Part shown: positions 49,303 through 58,179 of the stretch, piece after piece
How positions within the stretch are numbered: the stretch's first letter is position 1
How the letters are laid out: each line of letters begins with the position of its first letter
Assembly (NCBI RefSeq): GCF_000016325.1
Contig: NC_009436.1
Location: 3,534,001-3,598,000 of the forward strand
DNA: 64,000 nt
Source of the DNA: Enterobacter sp. 638
Lineage (GTDB): Bacteria > Pseudomonadota > Gammaproteobacteria > Enterobacterales > Enterobacteriaceae
Reading direction: 5' to 3'
Notes under the pieces: generated by a model
What the model was told of the DNA's origin: nothing
Seen by the model: the letters and a program-made list of their open reading frames with translations, nothing else
The model's database searches: none
Program-made: the position numbers and the translations under genes

Positions 49303-50730
49303 CTATTTCCATTCATCTTCGACTGTGAGCGTCAGCCTGCGCTCATCGCGAAGCTGCCGGAACCACGATGCGGATTTTTTCGCCCGGCGCGCGCGATTAT
49401 TTTCCAGGTCGATTTCAATCAGCCCGTAGCGATTTTTAAAGGCGTTCATTGGCGAGACATTATCGGTAAAGGCCCACAGCATATAGCCGTGACAGTTTGC
49501 CCCCTCTTCCCGCGCCAGCAGCGCGTAATAGAGATGTTCGCTGATAAAATCAATGCGGTAATCGTCTTCAATCACGCCGTCACGGTTGCGGAACTGCGCT
49601 TCGTTTTCCACGCCCATGCCGCTCTCCGCCACAAACCACGGAATGTTGCGATACTCGTTTTTAATGCGCATCGCCATGTCGTAAATAATGCGCGGATAAA
49701 TCTCCCAGCCACGGGATTTATTCATCCTGCGTCCCGGCAGTTCGAAAGGCTCGTAATAATATGCCGGATGGAAAGGCGTCTCGGGATGCCACGCCCGCGA
49801 CGGCGCCTTAACGCGATGGGGATAATAAAGATTGATCCCCAGCTCATCGACGGTGTTTTCCGCGATGATCGCCAGCTCTTCCGCCGTGTATTCCCACTGC
49901 ACCTGATGCTGCTCCAACAGCGTGAACAGCTCCTGCGGATAGCGCCCGTGCACAAACGGATCGAGGAAAACGCGGTTGTAAAAGAGATCGTAGCGTTCAG
50001 CGGCGCGCACATCATGCGGGGCCTGAGAGCGCGGATAGGTGACTTCCGGGTTGAGAATACAGCCCACCGTTCCGTGATAGCCTTTCTCGTGAAAATGCTT
50101 CACTACTTTCGCGGTCGCCAGCACTTTGTGGTGATTCCACTGCATCCAGGTGTGGGTGTTCTGTTCGTAGGGCCAACGCAGCGCATCCAGATAGACCCGC
50201 GTTTGCACAACGATTGGCTCGTTGAAGGTAAACCAGCGCGTGACTTTTGCGTGGTAGCGTTCAAACACCTTTTCCGCATAACGTACAAACAGCTCGACGA
50301 CATGTTTCGACGCCCAGCCCCCGTAGGTTTCCAGCAAAACGCCAGGCAGTTCGTAATGCTCGAGGCAGATCATCGGTTCGATGCCCTGCCGGTGCATTTC
50401 GTCGAACAGCGCATCGTAATACGCGGCGTACTCTTCATCAACGGTCGCGTTTTCATAGTCTGTCAGAAAACGTGACCAGTTGATTGACGTGCGGTAGTGC
50501 CTGAGTCCGGCCTGCTTCATCAGCGCCACGTCCTCACGAAAGCGATTGATGAAATCGGTAGCGACCACCGGTCCAAAACCGTTATGCCAGACGTGACGAT
50601 CGTTTTTGTACCAGAGATCGATCCACGAATCCTGACCCTCTTTTTTTCCGCTCCAGCCTTCCGTCTGCCAGGCGGACGCTGCTGCACCCAGAATAAAATC
50701 CGGCGGTATCGCAATACTTTTTATGCTCAT
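49303..50730 (-). CDS. GH1 glycosidase, probable 6-phospho-beta-glycosidase
   Basis: Start ATG 50730 (MSIKSIAIPPDFILGAAASA) after a GAGGAT ribosome-binding site gives 475 residues. The GH1 acid/base is E171 (WFTFNEP). The nucleophile is E369 in FVAESGMG, where most GH1 enzymes have TENG. The phosphate loop of 6-phospho-glycosidases is represented by S426, K432 and Y435 (DNVSPMNAFKNRYGL), spaced differently from E. coli BglA. It lies 7 bases after the PTS IIC gene, so it likely hydrolyses the phosphorylated disaccharide imported by that system. The exact sugar is not known. Confidence 0.86.
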   Translation of the reverse strand: MSIKSIAIPPDFILGAAASAWQTEGWSGKKEGQDSWIDLWYKNDRHVWHNGFGPVVATDFINRFREDVALMKQAGLRHYRTSINWSRFLTDYENATVDEEYAAYYDALFDEMHRQGIEPMICLEHYELPGVLLETYGGWASKHVVELFVRYAEKVFERYHAKVTRWFTFNEPIVVQTRVYLDALRWPYEQNTHTWMQWNHHKVLATAKVVKHFHEKGYHGTVGCILNPEVTYPRSQAPHDVRAAERYDLFYNRVFLDPFVHGRYPQELFTLLEQHQVQWEYTAEELAIIAENTVDELGINLYYPHRVKAPSRAWHPETPFHPAYYYEPFELPGRRMNKSRGWEIYPRIIYDMAMRIKNEYRNIPWFVAESGMGVENEAQFRNRDGVIEDDYRIDFISEHLYYALLAREEGANCHGYMLWAFTDNVSPMNAFKNRYGLIEIDLENNRARRAKKSASWFRQLRDERRLTLTVEDEWK

Positions 50731-50737
50731 GACATCC

Positions 50738-52075
50738 TCATGCGTTGTTGGTCGCTTGCTGGCTTTGCGCCAGCAGGGCCGCTTGTTCCGCGCGGCGCGA
50801 GGCAATTCTCACAAACGGCAAATAGATCAGCACAGCGGTGATGATGCAGATAAATTGCGTGGCCACAGCGCCCATCGAGCCTGCCGTTGACAGCCAGGCG
50901 TTAATTAGCGGCGGTGTCGTCCAGGGCACCATCACCACGGCTTTACCCGCGAAACCGGTCACCGTAGCGAAATAGCCAATCGAACCGGTCACCAGCGGTG
51001 TGATGATGAAGGGAATGGCCAGAATCGGGTTCAGCATGATCGGCATCCCGAAGATCACGGGCTCGTTGATGTTGAAGATCCCAGGGCCGATCGAGAGCTT
51101 GGCAATCTCACGCATCTCTTTGCGCTTGGTGCCGATCATCACCGCGATCAGCAGGCCGATGGTTAGCCCCGATCCGCCGATGCTCATATACACATCCCAG
51201 AACGGCATGGTGATAATGTTCGGGATCTCTTTGCCCTGCTCAAATGCCGTCATGTTGACGGTGATCGCTCCCAGCAGCAGCGGCTCGCGGATCGGCTTGA
51301 TCATCTGATTGCCGTGGATCCCGATCACCCAGAAAAGCTGCGCCACAAACATCAGCAGCAGGATCCCCGGCAAGCTTTGCACCACACGTTCCAGCGGCTG
51401 CTGAACCACCTGATAAACCGCGTCGTAAAGGTACATGCCGGTGATTTGGTGGAAAACAAAGCCAAATGTGGCAATCGCGGTGGTGGTGATAATGGCCGGA
51501 ATCAGCGCGGAAAACGACGCCGCCACGTTAGGCGGCACGGTGTCCGGCATTTTGATTTTCAGGCCGTTGCGATTCTCCAGCCAGCAGTAAACCTCAACGG
51601 AAAGAATGGCGATGAACATGCCGAGGAACAGGCTGCGGGTGTCAGAGAACTGGCGCAGCAGCACGTCTTTCACCACATGCATTTCGCCATCCACCAGCAT
51701 TTCGACGGTGGTTGGTGTGACGCAAATAAAGCAGATCACTGCCAAAAGGCCTGGGAATAACGATTTAATTCCGTTAATACGCCCCAGCTCAATACCAATA
51801 AGAAACACCGCGCCGATATTCAGGAAGTTCAGCGTGGCGTAATTCAGGGCGCTGGTTATCGGTTTTAATGCGGCCAGAAAAGAGAGCGATTCAAAGCTGG
51901 CTAACCCGTTTTTTGGATCCAGAACCATGTTGGAGATCAGTACTGAAAATGCCCCAACGATGATGACGGGCATGAGGGTAATGAAGGCGGATTTGATCGC
52001 CATAATGTAGCGAAAGCTATTGAAGGTGGTGGCGAAACTGCCCAGAGAGTTGATCAGTTTTTCCTGTAAAGCCAT
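50738..52075 (-). CDS. PTS IIC component, lactose/cellobiose family
   Basis: Start ATG 52075 (MALQEKLINSLGSFATTF) gives 445 residues, typical of CelB/ChbC/LacE-type IIC. About ten membrane segments are visible, with the conserved GPGIFNINEPVIFGMPIMLN motif that contributes to the substrate site. It imports a beta-linked disaccharide while phosphorylation is supplied by IIB and IIA proteins, neither of which is encoded here, so they must come from elsewhere. It heads the operon with the GH1 enzyme and is divergent from an AscG-like regulator. Confidence 0.9.
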   Translation of the reverse strand: MALQEKLINSLGSFATTFNSFRYIMAIKSAFITLMPVIIVGAFSVLISNMVLDPKNGLASFESLSFLAALKPITSALNYATLNFLNIGAVFLIGIELGRINGIKSLFPGLLAVICFICVTPTTVEMLVDGEMHVVKDVLLRQFSDTRSLFLGMFIAILSVEVYCWLENRNGLKIKMPDTVPPNVAASFSALIPAIITTTAIATFGFVFHQITGMYLYDAVYQVVQQPLERVVQSLPGILLLMFVAQLFWVIGIHGNQMIKPIREPLLLGAITVNMTAFEQGKEIPNIITMPFWDVYMSIGGSGLTIGLLIAVMIGTKRKEMREIAKLSIGPGIFNINEPVIFGMPIMLNPILAIPFIITPLVTGSIGYFATVTGFAGKAVVMVPWTTPPLINAWLSTAGSMGAVATQFICIITAVLIYLPFVRIASRRAEQAALLAQSQQATNNA

Positions 52076-52131
52076 AGGGTAATACCTCAGTAAAAGGGCT
52101 TTTATAGAATAAGGTGTACAGCCGGATACTA

Positions 52132-52143
52132 TTGGCATACCAA
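52132..52143. promoter_or_regulatory. LacI-type operator O1 (inferred)
   Basis: TTGGCATACCAA, a near-perfect palindrome about 57 bases upstream of the PTS IIC start. Confidence 0.6.
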
Positions 52144-52169
52144 AAATAGTCGCCCACGCAGGATCGTTC

Positions 52170-52185
52170 TGTGATTGAGCTCCCA
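52170..52185. promoter_or_regulatory. Possible CRP site
   Basis: TGTGA-TTGAGC-TCCCA: a perfect left arm and 4 of 5 in the right arm, in the middle of the divergent promoter region. It would give catabolite control of the beta-glucoside genes. Confidence 0.55.
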
Positions 52186-52194
52186 TTGCGCTAA

Positions 52195-52206
52195 GAGGTA
52201 TTCCAA
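52195..52206. promoter_or_regulatory. LacI-type operator O2 (inferred)
   Basis: GAGGTATTCCAA (complement TTGGAATACCTC), similar to the other two sites and centred 63 bases from the first. Confidence 0.45.
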
Positions 52207-52225
52207 ATCATGATTTTTCACCACT

Positions 52226-52237
52226 TTGGCATACCAC
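52226..52237. promoter_or_regulatory. LacI-type operator O3 (inferred)
   Basis: TTGGCATACCAC, sharing 11 of 12 bases with the first site and centred 31 bases from the second. Confidence 0.6.
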
Positions 52238-52375
52238 TTACCCGGTTTTATGCTGAAGTGGCGAACCGTTGCCAGAAAGCGTGATCCTGATAGGGCTTTT
52301 CGCTCCCCCGTCCCGCTTATCCCTTTCACTCTGTGTGATAAACTCATGACGATTACGTGAGAGCAGGAATTTCTA

Positions 52376-53392
52376 ATGGCAACAATGCTGGATGTCTCAT
52401 TACGCGCGGGTGTCTCGAAAGCGACCGTTTCGCGCGTGCTGAACGGCACAGGTCAGGTAAAAGAGAGTACGCGTCAGCAAGTGTTTAAAGCGATGGAGGA
52501 GCTAGGCTATCGTCCGAACTTTCTCGCGCAATCACTGGCGAACCAGACCAGCAATAGCATTGGTCTGGTGGTGTCGACATTTGACGGGTTCTATTTTGGT
52601 CGCCTGCTGCAACAGGCGTCGCGACAGACGGAAACCCACGGCAAACAGCTGATTGTCACCGACGGCCATGATGCACCGGAGCAAGAAGAACAAGCGGTGC
52701 AAATGCTGGCGGATCGCCGGTGCGACGCTATCGTGCTTTACACCCGCTACATGAGCGAAAAAGCGATCATGAAGCTTGTCCACACCGTGCAAACCCCGCT
52801 GGTGGTGATTAACCGCGAAGTTGCTCAGGCGGCGGATCGCTGCGTGTTCTTTGAACAACAAGACGCGGCCTTTAAAGCGGTTGATTATTTAATCAGTCAG
52901 GGTCATCGCGAGATCGCCTGTATGACCGTGCCAATTCATACGCCAACGGGTAAAGCACGCCTGATGGGGTATCGTAAGGCGCTGGAAAAGCATGGAATTG
53001 TTTGGGACGATCGTCGTGTGAAGTACGGCGATGCGGGCATGACGCAGGGATATGAACTGTGTCGGGAATTGCTCAGTGAGAACGCGCCGTTTAGCGCACT
53101 GTTTGCCTGTAACGACGACATGGCGCTTGGGGCATCAAAGGCGTTGCATCAGGCGGGGCTGCGTATTCCACAGGATATTTCGCTGTTTGGCTTCGATGAT
53201 GCGCCCTGCGCAAAATGGCTGGAGCCAGCACTCTCATCGGTTTATTTGCCGATCGACAGCATGATTGTCACGGCCATCGATCAGGCGATCCGGCTGGCAA
53301 ATAACCAGCCGGTTGAAACGATCCCACCGTTTACCGGTACGCTGGTTTTGCGTGATTCGGTGACGACAGGGCCGTATTTCGTCTCAAAATAG
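52376..53392 (+). CDS. LacI-family regulator, AscG-like
   Basis: 338 residues. The helix-turn-helix is TMLDVSLRAGVSKATVSRVL and the hinge AQSLANQTSN precedes a sugar-binding domain. It resembles E. coli AscG, repressor of the asc beta-glucoside genes, through blocks such as YRPNFLAQSLAN, FSALFACNDDMALGA and the C-terminal ISLFGFDDAPCA. Divergent from the PTS IIC-GH1 operon with three similar palindromes between, it most likely represses that operon and itself. Its 3' end overlaps lysA by 9 bases, convergent. Confidence 0.88.
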   Translation: MATMLDVSLRAGVSKATVSRVLNGTGQVKESTRQQVFKAMEELGYRPNFLAQSLANQTSNSIGLVVSTFDGFYFGRLLQQASRQTETHGKQLIVTDGHDAPEQEEQAVQMLADRRCDAIVLYTRYMSEKAIMKLVHTVQTPLVVINREVAQAADRCVFFEQQDAAFKAVDYLISQGHREIACMTVPIHTPTGKARLMGYRKALEKHGIVWDDRRVKYGDAGMTQGYELCRELLSENAPFSALFACNDDMALGASKALHQAGLRIPQDISLFGFDDAPCAKWLEPALSSVYLPIDSMIVTAIDQAIRLANNQPVETIPPFTGTLVLRDSVTTGPYFVSK

Positions 53393-54646
53393 CTCGAGTG
53401 CGAGCAGCTCCTGAATGGTCTGGCGACGACGAATCAGTCGCGCCACGCCGTGATCAAACAACACTTCTGGCAGCAGCGGACGACTGTTGTAATTAGACGA
53501 CATCGACGCGCCGTACGCGCCGGTATCGTGCAGCACCAGATAGTCACCAGGCTGAACAACAGGCAGCGCGCGGGTTTCGACTTTGCCGCCTTCCTGCTGG
53601 GTGAACACATCACCCGATTCACACAGCGGGCCTGCCACTACCGTGTCGACCTGCGGTGCAGTCGTCAAATCACGCCCGTCCGCTGCCAGCGCCGAAATGT
53701 GGTGATAGCTCCCGTACATTGACGGTCGCATCAGATCGTTAAAACCTGCGTCGATCAACACAAAATGACGACTGCCCATCGCTTTGACGCTGCGTACCTG
53801 CGCCACCAGCACGCCCGATTCCGCCACCAGGAAACGACCGGGTTCAATTTCCAGTTTGACCGCATGCCCAAGATGGGCTGAAATTTTGTCGCGCGCGGCA
53901 CTCCACAGACCGTAATAGTGATCGGTATCGATCGCCTCTTCGCCTTCGCGATACGGGATCGACAAACCGCCGCCCGCCGAGATCGCCTCCAGATCCTGAC
54001 CAAAGTCGATCACCTGATTCACCATCGCACCGCATACTTGCTCCAGATGCGTGTAATCAACGCCAGAACCGATATGCATGTGAATGCCAACAAGTGTCAG
54101 ATTGTAGCGCTGCAATACCGCCAGCGCGGCAGGCAGATCGGCATACCAGATGCCGTGTTTGCTGTTTTCCCCACCGGTATTGGTTTTTTGGCTGTGTCCA
54201 TGACCAAAACCTGGATTGACGCGCAACCACACGCGATGACCTGGCGAAACCTGCCCAAGCTGTTCCAGCATATCCACAGAACCGGCATTTACCGGAATCT
54301 GCAGTTCATGCACGCGCGCCAGCGTGGCGCTATCAATCAGGTCTGCGGTAAAGACAATCGCATCGCTGTCGGCCTGCGGATCGTATCCGGCCGCCAACGC
54401 ACGTTCAATTTCGCCCAATGAAACAGAATCAACTTTAACGCCCTGCTCACGCATCAGACGCAGAATATGAATATTTGAGCACGCCTTCTGGGCGAAACGC
54501 ACCACGTCAAACTGATGCAGGGCGGCGATCTTTTCGCGAACGATCTGCGCATCGTAAACCCAGACCGGGCAGCCGAATTCGGCAGGCAGTCGCAGCAAAT
54601 TCGCAGCGTTCAGATCAGTTTCTGTATTGTTGAGTGGGCGTGGCAT
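53384..54646 (-). CDS. lysA: Diaminopimelate decarboxylase
   Basis: A 420-residue fold-type III PLP decarboxylase converting meso-diaminopimelate to lysine, the last step of lysine synthesis. The PLP lysine is K54 (FAQKACSNIH), the phosphate loop is SAGGGLSIPY, and the partner-subunit cysteine motif is GPLCESGDVF. Length equals E. coli. Divergent from its activator lysR, with 121 bases between that hold the LysR-controlled promoter. Confidence 0.96.
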   Translation of the reverse strand: MPRPLNNTETDLNAANLLRLPAEFGCPVWVYDAQIVREKIAALHQFDVVRFAQKACSNIHILRLMREQGVKVDSVSLGEIERALAAGYDPQADSDAIVFTADLIDSATLARVHELQIPVNAGSVDMLEQLGQVSPGHRVWLRVNPGFGHGHSQKTNTGGENSKHGIWYADLPAALAVLQRYNLTLVGIHMHIGSGVDYTHLEQVCGAMVNQVIDFGQDLEAISAGGGLSIPYREGEEAIDTDHYYGLWSAARDKISAHLGHAVKLEIEPGRFLVAESGVLVAQVRSVKAMGSRHFVLIDAGFNDLMRPSMYGSYHHISALAADGRDLTTAPQVDTVVAGPLCESGDVFTQQEGGKVETRALPVVQPGDYLVLHDTGAYGASMSSNYNSRPLLPEVLFDHGVARLIRRRQTIQELLALELF

Positions 54647-54767
54647 GGTGTTCTCCAGATAACGGCATTTTTTAACATTACGCCACAGCTTACAGACAAT
54701 AAAAAATATCGTTTTATCGCGAGTCTATGCAAAAATGATATGGATAACCGCTAATAAAAGGTGTCTT

Positions 54768-55691
54768 ATGCCCGCCATTAACTTGCGTCACATTGAAATT
54801 TTTCATGCGGTGATGACCACCGGAAATCTGACCGAAGCCGCGCAGATGCTGCACACCTCGCAGCCCACGGTCAGCCGTGAATTAGCACGCTTTGAAAAAG
54901 TGTTGGGATTAACGCTTTTTGAACGTTCCCGCGGCAGGCTTCACGCGACGGTGCAAGGGTTGCGGTTGTTCGAGGAAGTTCAGCGATCCTGGTACGGTCT
55001 GGACCGCATCGTCAGCGCGGCGGAGAGCCTGCGGGAGTTCCGCCAGGGCGAGTTATCGATTGTCTGTCTGCCTGTTTTTTCTCAATCCTTCCTGCCGCAG
55101 CTTATTCAGCCGTTCCTGGCGCGCTACCCTGACGTCAATCTCACCATTGTTCCGCAGGAGTCGCCGTTGCTCGAAGAGTGGCTTTCGGCGCAGCGCCACG
55201 ATTTGGGCCTGACCGAAACGCTCGCCACGCCCGCGGGCACTGAACGCACAGAATTGCTCTCGCTGGACGAAGTGTGTGTGTTGCCCAAAGGGCATCCGCT
55301 GGCCAGTAAAAGTGTGCTGACGCCTGCCGATTTTCACGGCGAGAATTACATCAGCCTGTCGCAAGCGGACAGTTATCGACACTTACTAGATTCTTTATTC
55401 ACGGACCATCAGGTGAAACGCCGAATGGTTGTGGAAACGCACAGCGCAGCCTCCATTTGCGCCATGGTACGGGCAGGCGTCGGCATCGCGGTGGTCAACC
55501 CGTTAACGGCGCTGGATTACGCCGAAAGCGGGATTGTAATTCGTCGTTTCAGCATTTCAGTGCCGTTCACCGTCAGTCTGATCAGGCCGCTGCATCGTCC
55601 TGCCTCAGCGCTGGTCGAGGCTTTTTCGACACATTTAACCGGGCATTCGCTTCAGATAGCGCACCGCTTACCCGATCTACTAAAGGTGTAG
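54768..55691 (+). CDS. lysR: Transcriptional activator LysR of lysA
   Basis: I choose ATG 54768 (MPAINLRHIEIFHAVM), preceded by AAAAGG; the frame opens earlier but without family match. 307 residues (311 in E. coli). The founding member of the LysR family: helix-turn-helix GNLTEAAQMLHTSQPTVSREL and a C-terminal effector domain. It activates lysA when diaminopimelate is present and represses itself. Ends 6 bases from the convergent ygeA stop. Confidence 0.95.
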   Translation: MPAINLRHIEIFHAVMTTGNLTEAAQMLHTSQPTVSRELARFEKVLGLTLFERSRGRLHATVQGLRLFEEVQRSWYGLDRIVSAAESLREFRQGELSIVCLPVFSQSFLPQLIQPFLARYPDVNLTIVPQESPLLEEWLSAQRHDLGLTETLATPAGTERTELLSLDEVCVLPKGHPLASKSVLTPADFHGENYISLSQADSYRHLLDSLFTDHQVKRRMVVETHSAASICAMVRAGVGIAVVNPLTALDYAESGIVIRRFSISVPFTVSLIRPLHRPASALVEAFSTHLTGHSLQIAHRLPDLLKV

Positions 55692-55697
55692 AACACG

Positions 55698-56390
55698 TTA
55701 TGAGAGCATAAACTCCACCGCGTCCGCGGCATGAATGGCTGTGGTATCAAACACCGGGATCGGGCTTTCTTCCCCCGGAACTAACAGGCCGATTTCGGTG
55801 CAGCCAAAGATCACCCCTTCTGCACCCTGTTTCGCCAGCTTGTCGATCACGCCCAGATAATAGTGGCGTGAAGCGTCGCTAAACGTGCCCAGGCACAGCT
55901 CTTCAAAGATAATTTGGTTGATGCGTGCGCGGTCCGCTTCATCCGGTACGATGCTTTCAATTCCGAATTGCGTCTCCAGACGCCCACGGTAAAAATCCTG
56001 CTCCATGGTGTAACGCGTGCCCAGCAGCGCCACACGTTGCATGCCGGTCGCCGCAATCGCCCTTCCGGTCGCATCCGCAATATGCAGGAACGGCAGTGAA
56101 CAGCGCGTTTCAATATGCGATGCGACTTTGTGCATGGTATTGGTACACAGCAGAATGCCTTGCGCGCCGGCACGTTCCAGCCCTAACGCCGCCTGCGCCA
56201 GCATGTCACCCGCTTTATCCCATTCACCGCTTGCCTGACAGGCTTCGATTTCATGAAAATCCACGCTGTGCAGCAGCAGGCTTGCAGAATGCAGACCGCC
56301 AAGACGCTGTTTGATGCCTTCGTTAATCAGGCGGTAATAAGGAATGGTCGATTCCCAGCTCATTCCCCCTATCAGGCCGATCGTTTTCAT
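55698..56390 (-). CDS. ygeA: Amino acid racemase YgeA (Asp/Glu/hydantoin racemase family)
   Basis: Start ATG 56390 after AAAGGAG gives 230 residues, the E. coli length. A PLP-independent two-base racemase: the catalytic cysteines are C82 ([10 protein letters not shown]) and C197 ([10 protein letters not shown]). E. coli YgeA has broad activity and contributes to D-amino acid formation; its natural substrate is debated. The gene is divergent from the KdgF-like gene. In K-12 araE-kduD-kduI follow here. Confidence 0.93.
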   Translation of the reverse strand: MKTIGLIGGMSWESTIPYYRLINEGIKQRLGGLHSASLLLHSVDFHEIEACQASGEWDKAGDMLAQAALGLERAGAQGILLCTNTMHKVASHIETRCSLPFLHIADATGRAIAATGMQRVALLGTRYTMEQDFYRGRLETQFGIESIVPDEADRARINQIIFEELCLGTFSDASRHYYLGVIDKLAKQGAEGVIFGCTEIGLLVPGEESPIPVFDTTAIHAADAVEFMLS

Positions 56391-56490
56391 ATTCGCTCCT
56401 TTATGTTTCTTCCAGTGAAGCAAACTTGTGATCGTGTTTCCAGTTATTTGGCTTGCCGTTTCCTTTTAACCCGCAGTGCGATAAATTAAT

Positions 56491-56505
56491 TAAAACAATG
56501 TTTCA
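56491..56505 (+). promoter_or_regulatory. KdgR-type operator of the cupin gene
   Basis: TAAAACAATGTTTCA closely matches the KdgR box (TGAAACANNGTTTCA type). It ends 20 bases before the cupin ATG and also lies in the shared promoter region with ygeA. Confidence 0.7.
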
Positions 56506-56525
56506 CTACTTAGCAGGACATAAAA

Positions 56526-56849
56526 ATGTTTAGATTCCATAAAGAGACAACGCTTGACGATCTGGGCAATGGCGTCACGCGCCGCATTCTGGCGCATAAC
56601 GGAAAAATGATGGCGGTTGAGGTCAATTTTGAAGAAGGCGCTGTCGGCCCGATGCACAATCACCCGCACGAACAGCTGACTTACGTGCTGTCCGGGGAGT
56701 TCGAATTTACCATCGGCGAAGAAAAGCATGTGGTGACGGCGGGCGATACTCTCTATAAAGAGCCGCACGTGATGCACGGCTGCGTTTGCCTGAAGCCTGG
56801 CACGCTGCTGGATACCTTTACGCCGGTGCGTGAAGATTTCCTCAAGTAA
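56526..56849 (+). CDS. kdgF: KdgF-like cupin (unsaturated uronate cyclisation)
   Basis: A 107-residue single-domain cupin. Metal ligands are visible in HNHPHEQLTYVLSGEFEF (three histidines and a glutamine) and in the second cupin motif PHVMHGC. KdgF speeds the conversion of unsaturated galacturonate to 4-deoxy-L-threo-5-hexosulose uronate, the step between oligogalacturonate lyase and KduI. The ending LDTFTPVREDFL is typical of KdgF. A KdgR box just upstream and the tog-ogl genes beyond the IS support the call. The IS split its terminator. Confidence 0.82.
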   Translation: MFRFHKETTLDDLGNGVTRRILAHNGKMMAVEVNFEEGAVGPMHNHPHEQLTYVLSGEFEFTIGEEKHVVTAGDTLYKEPHVMHGCVCLKPGTLLDTFTPVREDFLK

Positions 56850-56860
56850 TCTCCTTACGT

Positions 56861-56875
56861 AAAAAAAGGGCGAAT
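56861..56875 (+). terminator. Left half of the cupin-gene terminator, split by the IS
   Basis: AAAAAAAGGGCGAAT on this side and CATTCGCCTTTTTTT at 58180-58194 once formed a hairpin GGCGAAT-ATGC-ATTCGCC followed by seven T. The IS now separates the arms. Confidence 0.75.
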
Positions 56876-56878
56876 ATG

Positions 56879-58177
56879 TGTATGAACCGGTCACATGGGT
56901 TACAGATCTGACCGGTCACATAGGTAACACTTTTTGACTTAATCGGCCCGGATTATACGATGATTTCGTCTGTCGTACCGGGCCAGTATCAGCTCACCAA
57001 AACCTATCTCATCCAGATCTTCTTCGACCTGCTTCATCCATATCCATTCCCCCCTCAGCGCCTCCGATAAAAATATCCGGGTGCTGTTAAAGCATAAATC
57101 GCCTTTTACTGAGACGCGTAATGTCCGTGCATCATCCGGTACCGGCATTGCCTTCAGTGGGCCGGTAAAGATGCGCTCTGACGGATACCAGACCGAGCCG
57201 GGTGTTTTTCCGCCCAGCGCCTTGTGGGGGCGTATGTCATTAAACTCACTGCGCCAGGCATCCAGCCAGGCCTGCTGCTCTTCCAGGGACGTGAACTTTG
57301 TATGTCGCTTTAGTGCATCCTTCAGAGTCCGGTGCATCCGCTCATGCCGCCCGTTCTCTGTGGGCTTACCCGGCCGGATACGTTCCGGCAGGACACCACA
57401 TTTAATCAGCCAGATGGACATCTGGCTCAGCCCCCACAGGCCAGCACCGGCAAACGGCGGTCCGTTATCCGTACGCAGCACCTGTGGCATACCGCATTCC
57501 CGGAATACCCGTTCAAGGCAGGGAATGACAAACCGGCCGTCAGGCATATAGGTGGCATCGCACGCCAGCACTATCCTGCTGCAGTTGTCGGTCAGCGTAA
57601 AAGGGTGACACCAGCGCCCGCCGGTATGAGTAAATTTACCCTTGAAATCGGCACTCCAGACATCATTGGGGTGGACGACAGTATGTAGTTCATGAGGTCG
57701 TGTGGATTTAAAAGCCGGAGGCCGACGCTTTTTAACCAGCCCGTGAACCCGAAACAGCTCTCCAATCGTACTGGCCGCAGGCACGCCGGTGATATTCAGG
57801 TTAAGCAGTCGCTGCCTGATTTTGTCCGGACCCCATAGCGGGTGCTGCTGTTTAGTGTCCAGCAACAGCTGCACCATGGGTTCAGGGGTTGAGTTCTGGT
57901 GATGGCGTGCCCGGGAGCGGTCAGCCAGGGAGGCGGTATCATCCGGTGAAAAACGGGCCAGCCACTTGTAACCGGTCTTACGGCTGATATTAAAGCGGCG
58001 GCATACCTCGGCAACGGGAAGGTTGCCTTCAAGGCAGGCCGCGACAAACTGCAAACGTTGCATGGTAACAGTCTCAGTCCAGGGCACGGCAAACCTCCGT
58101 CAGCTGTTTACCGTACCGTTATAACCTGTTACCCATGTGCCCGGTTTAAAGTGTTACCCATGTGACCGGTTCATACA
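56879..58177 (-). mobile_element. IS481-family insertion sequence, complete
   Basis: About 1299 bp. Both ends start TGTATGAACCGGTCACATGG on opposite strands. Each end also holds a second internal copy of the motif: ACCGGTCACATAGGTAACAC on the left, and a CGGGCACATGGGTAACA copy on the right, which probably are additional transposase sites. ATG is present on both sides (56876-56878 and 58178-58180) as a 3-bp target duplication. One intact transposase gene is inside. Intact ends and gene suggest recent insertion. Confidence 0.9.
56939..58087 (-). CDS. IS481-family transposase
   Basis: 382 residues. An N-terminal helix-turn-helix (VAEVCRRFNISRKTGYKWLARF, about 26-47) precedes an rve/DDE catalytic core with D147 (VWSADFKGKF), D207 (LRTDNGPP) and a glutamate in PTENGRHERMHR (E249, or E244). 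The gene fills the element. It reads opposite to the flanking pectin genes, so it does not drive them. I cannot name the specific IS without a database search. Confidence 0.92.
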   Translation of the reverse strand: MPWTETVTMQRLQFVAACLEGNLPVAEVCRRFNISRKTGYKWLARFSPDDTASLADRSRARHHQNSTPEPMVQLLLDTKQQHPLWGPDKIRQRLLNLNITGVPAASTIGELFRVHGLVKKRRPPAFKSTRPHELHTVVHPNDVWSADFKGKFTHTGGRWCHPFTLTDNCSRIVLACDATYMPDGRFVIPCLERVFRECGMPQVLRTDNGPPFAGAGLWGLSQMSIWLIKCGVLPERIRPGKPTENGRHERMHRTLKDALKRHTKFTSLEEQQAWLDAWRSEFNDIRPHKALGGKTPGSVWYPSERIFTGPLKAMPVPDDARTLRVSVKGDLCFNSTRIFLSEALRGEWIWMKQVEEDLDEIGFGELILARYDRRNHRIIRAD

Positions 58178-58179
58178 AT

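Noticed and set aside
56879..58177. Composite transposon carrying the pectin genes
   Set aside because: Only one IS copy is present, with its own target duplication, and it lies between the cupin gene and the tog genes rather than around them.
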